Below are positions 58,591-64,000 of a stretch of 64,000 nt of DNA, one piece after another. A program made the translations under genes and the position numbers. The notes beneath the pieces were generated by a model. It was not told where the DNA came from and did no database searches. It was given only the letters and a program-made list of their open reading frames with translations. Source of the stretch: Chrysaora quinquecirrha (Eukaryota; Cnidaria; Scyphozoa; Semaeostomeae; Pelagiidae); contig JACTAT010000014.1 of the NCBI GenBank assembly GCA_014526335.1, forward strand, positions 7,732,659 to 7,796,658. The letters run 5' to 3'. Every line of letters starts with the position of its first letter. Position 1 is the first letter of the stretch.

Positions 58591-59057
58591 ATGTCTGTTT
58601 AGCGAAAAACCAGGATCCCAGAAAAATACATCAAATAAGAAGCATACTGATAGGTTAGCGCAAAAGAAAGCTAAGCCTACGCTAGCTTCCCCCGGATTTC
58701 TCACAGACTGTATCTTTCGGTGAAATTTAAAAAGAAATTTTCGGCAGCAGGTGAATTTATGAACTAGAGCGGGGTTTTGTTATCAATATTAAACAAAAGC
58801 ATAATGAGATGTCTGGCAAATAAGATAGATTCATTATTTGCAATACACATCTGAAAACTCTTCGACGTGAAAACCAGTGATAAAGTTGTGCGTGGGGAAG
58901 AATCAATGGTTTCTGATTAGTCAGTCAGAGCAACTAAAGAAAGATAACAGAATTTTTCAACATAATCACATATGGTTGTTGTCCTGACAACCATTTCCAG
59001 ACATAGGCGTATAGAGTACACAGGACAAGTATAGAGTACTGAGGAGAGCAGAGAAGA

Positions 59058-59300
59058 GGTTGTGTGCCCGAGTGGTCAACCCGTTCGGCTTGCGATCGTG
59101 ACGTCGTGGGTTCGAATCTCGGCGGGGCCACTTTCCACAAGCTTACAGTCAACTCAGCCGTCCATCCTTCTGAGGTCGTTAAATGAGTACCCAGGGTATT
59201 CGTTCTAGAATATCATTCTGGGGGTACAAGCTGCAGGTCCACATCAGCTGCATAGCTACCAGAACTCCCAACCAGCTTTAACAAAAAATTTTGCTTGCTT
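59058..59300 (+). mobile_element. SINE family S2, reference copy
   Basis: Head 59058-59131 looks like a Ser/Leu-type tRNA: GTGCCCGAGTGGTCAACCC (box A), GTGGGTTCGAATCTCGGC (box B), then GGGGCCAC. The body has TGAGTACCCAGGGTATTCGT, GGGGGTACAAGCTGCAGGTC and CACATCAGCTGCATAGC and ends in a TTGCTTGC tail. The extra body and tail show it is a retroposon, not a working tRNA gene. Confidence 0.8.
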
Positions 59301-60299
59301 GTTGCTTACTTGCTTGCAAGGAATCAAAGCTCCCTAGTAAGAGGACTCGAATCGTCCCAACAAAGCATCTCAAAATAAACCATAAACCCAAGGCTACCAA
59401 GCCAAAGGGCGACTGCCTCAACCATGTTATAACCTTTGCGTGGGTCTCTGTAAAAGTCTATTACAGAATGAAATGGAATGACGGCCTATTTATCTGATAT
59501 TTTGAATTTCATCCAATAGTGCTTATAAGTCACTACTTTTGCTTCTTGTAAGCAACAGATAAAGGTCATTAAATCGTGTAGAACCACAGCACTATTAAAT
59601 TGCTCGTTTTTCATAGCACTGGATAAGAACAAGCTCTGTGTGGGTCCCTTTTAAAGTCAACTGAAGAAACTCGGTTCATGAAAACTGAATATCACTGAAA
59701 GCTAAAGGGTTGACCTAAGTCCTAGTTACCTTATACGTGAAAGCTATCGTGGATTCTTAATTTTCACATCAGAAAACCCTAGGCCCTTTCAGTTTCGCTA
59801 AGACAAAAGTATCTGTTACAAAAGGCTCTGATTATCGTCGTGAAAATCATTCCACTTTGGAGGTGGCATGACAATCACAATGCAAAAATAATAGTGATAA
59901 ACAGCCTTTATTGTCATGGCTCTCTGGTATAATGTAGTTTGCTTCATCCGATATGAAAATTGAGACTCGACGATAGCTGTCAAACTGGTTTGGTTCAACT
60001 ACATCATTCGCCATCCGAAGAGGGTGACAAATCAAGGCGCAACAATGTAATGCTATCCGGTATAGTGTGATTGGGGCCTCAGGAGAATATTCCCCACACA
60101 TTCCGTTTCGCATTCGGGTTTTGCCCACTGAAAATGATCAAATAAGCCATATGTCCAAGTTTGCAGGTAGACTCATTACATTCCTCGAAGTCTACGCTTC
60201 TCACCACCCAGCTCTAACTACTCAATCTGAGGAAACAGCAATTATGTTGTTGTAGTTGAAAGAAACGCCCTTTTAATACTTCATGAAAAGGAAAATTAC

Positions 60300-60401
60300 C
60301 TCAAATGTGAATTTCGTAGTGCTGAAAGAAGCCCTTTGGATTCCACCAAAGCCATCCGGCTTTAGAACATAGGCATTATTGACTTTGAATCTGAAACAAT
60401 C
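60300..60401 (-). CDS. trio: TRIO exon: Sec14/CRAL-TRIO domain, KPDGF block
   Basis: Exactly 34 codons, phase 0 at both ends, separated from the previous exon by only 207 bp. The peptide contains NNAYVLKPDGF and then QRASFSTTKFTFE, matching the TRIO block IKPDNFWQKQRTNFGSSKFEFE, one of the most conserved stretches of the TRIO/Kalirin N-terminus. Acceptor TTTCCAG and donor GTAATT. The W of the vertebrate FWQK motif is replaced here by G-G. Identification is strong because length, phase and motif all agree. Confidence 0.92.
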
Positions 60402-60608
60402 CTGGAAAAAAACGTATACAATTCAAGTATGCAATGTAGGTATACTGTACAACAAAGTTTTAAATAATCATGGTTCTACAAAATGAGAAAAAATTCCAAT
60501 TTCCTTACGTGCAGGTTGGCGAAAAGTAGAAGGGCAAAAAATAATTCTCGAAATGAAAAGGAGTAAGGTGAGCAAAAGGGAATAAGAGAAATAAATTAAG
60601 ATGTATAC

Positions 60609-60699
60609 CTGAATAAGTCTCATAACAGGCTTGATTTCCCCCCATGTTGCTCGTCTTAGATCGACAAGAAAACTGAATCCGAAGGCCTTTTCTTCAATA
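60609..60699 (-). CDS. trio: TRIO exon: Sec14/CRAL-TRIO domain, middle part
   Basis: This 91-bp exon contributes one base to a split codon and then 30 codons ending phase 0. It reads IEEKAFGFSFLVDLRR followed by ATWGEIKPVM, which lines up with the TRIO block around GFTVIVDMRGSKW and IKPLLKILQ. This is the lipid-binding Sec14-like fold. The acceptor (AG after a T-rich stretch, at 60700-60701) and the donor GTATAC fit. Because it begins mid-codon, at least one earlier coding exon must exist; none was recognised between 60700 and 64000. Confidence 0.88.
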
Positions 60700-60910
60700 C
60701 TGAAATTAAAATAAGAAATTATTAAAAAATGTAGTCTATTTTACTCAAAATACACTTTATATTGTCACCAAGTCCCATACTGTATTGAATTTTCAAGGAC
60801 CTTCTATTGATACCTTTATTTTCAGTATTTCCATTGTGACAATGATATCAATTGTTGGGTGGATAGAATGGGCCTAAAAGGACTCAAAAGTTTTGCCTCG
60901 TCTAAAAACT

Positions 60911-61172
60911 ACGCCCTGGTCAAACGACAAAACATTAGTCAAACATTTGAGATTTGCATAACAATAAATGTTTGACCACTGGCCACGTCGCAAAACAATG
61001 CTTGAGAAGCAGAATTTGCTTAGGAAAGTTTCTGAAAAATTCAAAAACATTGTATGCTTGCTTGCGACAAGCAAAGAATGTTCGATGAGCTATGTTTTGC
61101 GAAGTGGCCAAACGGTCAAACATTTTGTATGGCAAGCAAATCTCAAATGTTTACTAACAATGTTTGGTTTCT
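60911..61172. mobile_element. MITE family A copy
   Basis: CGCCCTGGTCAAACGACAAA at the left; interior TTGACCACTGGCCACGTCGC and GCGAAGTGGCCAAACGGTCA; right end worn (ACAATGTTTGGTTTC). Confidence 0.78.
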
Positions 61173-62649
61173 AACTTGGATCTACATTTATTCCTAGCCC
61201 ATGACATGTATTAACATCCAGTATAAATTAGCATAAATTACATAATTTTCGCATATGAGGTGCATATTTAATTGACAAAAATCCCTTGCTGAAAATTCCG
61301 GAGAAGTACCAAAGAGTAATAAGAACAATGAAACAAAGTCCTTTTGAGTAACTGTGCATACAAAATAAACTAACTAAACTAAAAATAAAGGAACACATTC
61401 CTATAAGACCTTTACTGTCGCATGGTTTTCCGGCTATTTGAATTCATAATAATCGATGTTTACCATTAGTCTAGTTTTTATGCCAAATTTTAATTGTAAA
61501 ATTCAACAGGACAAAATGTAATTTTCTTTGATATTTGACTTCGGGCAGAGCACAGCGGTAGTTTGAAAACGTGCGGTACTTGTATCGACAAAAGGACCAT
61601 TACATAACTAGACTGGCTACACCAGTCCCTCCCACTCGCTGTTATTGCTGTTGTTGTTGTTCAGGGCAGCTCAGGAAAAGCTTTGTCAAAAGCGGCCTAT
61701 TGTATCAGTTTTAAGGAGCCTAACAGAGACGTGTGTAGTGAGTCAATTATATAACAACAGTTACAAATAATAAAGAGAAATGCAAAGAACTAAGAAATAT
61801 ACGGAACCGTTACCCTGCTCTTGTCGTTTTGTCTACAACATATTAAGCTTTTCAAAGTTGAGTTTCCAATTTTAAGCCATGCAAAACAAGTTAGCTACTC
61901 TGTCTCAAATCTCACAAGTCACAAAAGTCATGAATTCTGACGTTCTAGCAGCTTTGCCCATTCCGTTTCGTCTCCCTTTTTCACCTCCGGACACTTTTTT
62001 GCTTCAAATTACAGATAATTTCAAAAACGTCTACGAATTTCAGCAATGAATTTCTCTATTCTACAGCCCCAGGCGAAGCCAAAAACAAGTCAAATTTAAT
62101 TAACAAGTCTAATTCCTGAGAACAGGGGCAAAAGGGTTTAAATTTTTAATTCGACCACAAGATATAATTATCTTTCCTGAACGTCATACAAAGACAAGTT
62201 ACAGGAATATTTCTGTTTGTGGTAAGGAAGGACGTACAAACCACGTGGCTATTGTTTATTGGTTATTGTAAGACAATGAAACAAAGGTGGTCGGAAAAAA
62301 TAGTCCCGATAAGATGTATGTTGTCTGTACTACTGTATTTCAACTGTTCTGATGGAATAGTGTGTGTCCTTAGTTTATAGAGTTCTCCTCTGGCCATAAT
62401 GTCTACTCCAATACTCCTTTAGGCATAAAAGCAGTTGAATTTCTAAACAAACTCTTTCATTCAACCGTTTTCTGTGAGCCGGCAGATAAACAGGCCCTCC
62501 TCGCCAGCAGGCCGACTGCAGTCCCTAGCGACCTAAACAATCCTCTTTATTCTCTGTTAACCTTGCAACAGGATGCTAAGCGTGAGCGCCACCATACTTT
62601 CTTATTACCTGAATCGTTAGTTTCATCTCCTCCATCACCCCGACACCCC

Positions 62650-62765
62650 GCTACAACTAGCACCACAACTACCAGTTTTGGCGATCTCATTTCAGTGGAA
62701 GCCTACAGTCAAAACAACCTCCATCGGCAGAGGTTGATGAATAAGTACCCAGGGTATTTTTGTGA
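62650..62765 (+). mobile_element. SINE family S2, partial body
   Basis: GGAAGCCTACAGTCAAAACA, GGCAGAGGTTGATGAATAAG and TACCCAGGGTATTTTTG match the body of the copy at 59058; the tRNA-like head is missing. Confidence 0.6.
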
Positions 62766-64000
62766 GGTATGGTACTCGTGGTCAAAACTCTAATTCGGTC
62801 CAGTATTCGGTTCAGTTCGCTTCGCTTCGAGTTCGGCTCAGTACATCTCCAGCAAAACCAGTGACTGGTGGATTGGTTGAAGGAGAAGGAATCAAATGAT
62901 TCTATAACATGTAAAGGATTTTAGCACACAATCCGCCAACCACCTTCCTTCACAGCAACGGAGTACAATGCCAGCTACTAACTATTTTCACATGCCTAAA
63001 TGGTCAAGGTGACTGAAAGAGTAGAATTGTTAGTCGATTGCCCGATCTCTGCGATGTATATTAGTTGTACAGAAACTAATAACTCCAATAATCGCCCTTT
63101 CAACGTTTTCAATTACTCCCAAAGTCGGCAAAATGAGTTTCCTGGCAACTATCGTTAACGATAGAAGTAAACAACATTAACTTTCCGACAGCAATACTTA
63201 CCGCTTTTAGAAACGATTGGAGCAGTAGGAACAAACTCACAGATTCCTAACTTTTCGAAGAGATTGTAGACCTCATTAGCACGACCTTTCGACCTAAGAC
63301 ACTGGCCTCTGACCTTTCATCCTCTGAAATTCGACCTCTGACCTCTCACCTCACCTTGACCTTTGACATTGAAGCTCTGTACCCTAGAAATGTTGCGTTT
63401 TTAACTTGACAACTTACGCTTAGTCACCTCTTAGGAAACCTCCGAGACCAAACAATTACAAAAGCTCTTCCAAGGGTAGAATTATACATTTTTTAACTGG
63501 AGTTAGCAACAAAACAGGAAAAGGACTTTGGCTTTCATTTCAAACACATTTTTCCAACGGACTTGCGGTAAGCAAGTCGTAGCGTTTAGTGGTTACGAAA
63601 TTATTCAAGCAACTTTTATTGTTGCTTTATTGTCTGTTTACGTTGCATTTAGGCATTTGTTTCCGGTGTATGGTATTGTAGAGAATACTGCTAATTATAG
63701 CTACAATATCATTTGTTATTTTCTACGGGCAAGTTTAAGGCCTTTTAAAGAAGAAAAGATCGAATGGTTTCCCAGGCAAACACCCAAAATCGTCAACAAA
63801 ACAAAACTGTGAAACTATCTTTTATGAAGAGTTGATTGTTGCATGGCATTTTCTTTAAAAAGGAACGTAGGGAACGTCCCAGCATAGATGCAGGGGGCAA
63901 GGTGCTGGAAGGCCTGCAAACCCTACTAACTGCGAAAAAATCGTTAAAAATCGGCCATATTGGGGCACAAAATTCTGAAGTCGGCTAAAATTTTCATAAC

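Larger units (their letters stand above)
54115..60299. other. TRIO intron (6.2 kb)
   Basis: Holds two AAGCC-type pentanucleotide arrays, a two-copy 188-bp duplication (56664) and an S2 SINE (59058). The rest is AT-rich; a PROLINE/ALANINE-like open frame at 54847-55131 is made by the first array and is not a gene. Confidence 0.5.
60700..64000. other. upstream TRIO intron or 5' region, no coding exon recognised
   Basis: Contains one family A MITE (60911) and a partial S2 SINE (62650). Minus-strand donor-like sites GTAAGT at 63413 and 63201 follow sequence with stops in the frame needed to join 60699, so they could only bound non-coding leader exons. The remaining N-terminal coding exons should lie further right. 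Confidence 0.5.

Noticed and set aside
59058..59131. A functional tRNA gene
   Set aside because: Box A and B are good, but it continues into a body shared with other S2 copies and ends in a simple tail; it is the head of a SINE.
63528..63812. Plus-strand frame of 94 codons with a hydrophobic stretch
   Set aside because: No recognisable family, no promoter or splice evidence; a single frame of this size is expected by chance in 64 kb of AT-rich DNA.

Overview
The window looks like animal (metazoan) nuclear DNA. It has long repeat-rich introns, GT-AG splice sites, many small inverted-repeat elements, tRNA-derived SINE-like repeats and large microsatellites, and no operon-like packing. The species cannot be named from this sequence. 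Divergence from vertebrate TRIO is large (roughly a third of residues identical in the exons I could align from memory), so a non-vertebrate is likely.

The backbone is a single gene on the minus strand, read from right to left. It is a TRIO/Kalirin-family Rho guanine-nucleotide exchange factor. Fourteen coding exons can be placed between 60699 and 300, about 1,156 codons in all. Three exons (60699-54001) give the second part of the Sec14/CRAL-TRIO domain. Eleven exons (37462-300) give the whole spectrin-repeat array up to just before the expected linker and first DH domain. The start of the protein lies to the right of the window or was not recognised; DH-PH and everything after it lie to the left. 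Every intron between recognised exons is phase 0, and most spectrin exons follow a repeating 123/192 bp size pattern.

Two things stand out in this gene. The exon at 30937-31127 is one base short (191 instead of 192) and changes frame inside an A run, which would truncate the protein unless it is a sequence error. A phase-0 exon at 46451-46555, inside the 16.5 kb intron, carries its own ATG and an acidic peptide and could be a cassette exon or an alternative first exon.

The 16.5 kb intron (37463-54000) also holds a complete 3.3 kb PIF/Harbinger DNA transposon (37955-41249) with TAA target-site duplications, a DDE transposase gene on the plus strand and a two-exon zinc-finger plus Myb/SANT-like gene on the minus strand. 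Both genes carry one disabling change. Short non-autonomous elements scattered through all introns share its terminal motif (GGCCC, one or two variable bases, then GGYCAAACG), so Harbinger-type derivatives probably dominate the small repeats here.

Other intron content includes a 5'-truncated LINE reverse-transcriptase tail (17957-18467), a 179-bp satellite of eight units (13488-14905), a 275-bp mariner-like MITE with TA duplications (42490-42764), several SINE copies, nested repeats, and microsatellites of 3-, 4- and 5-bp units reaching about 700 bp. No CRISPR array, rRNA gene or convincing functional tRNA gene was seen, and I found no evidence of a new multi-gene system.
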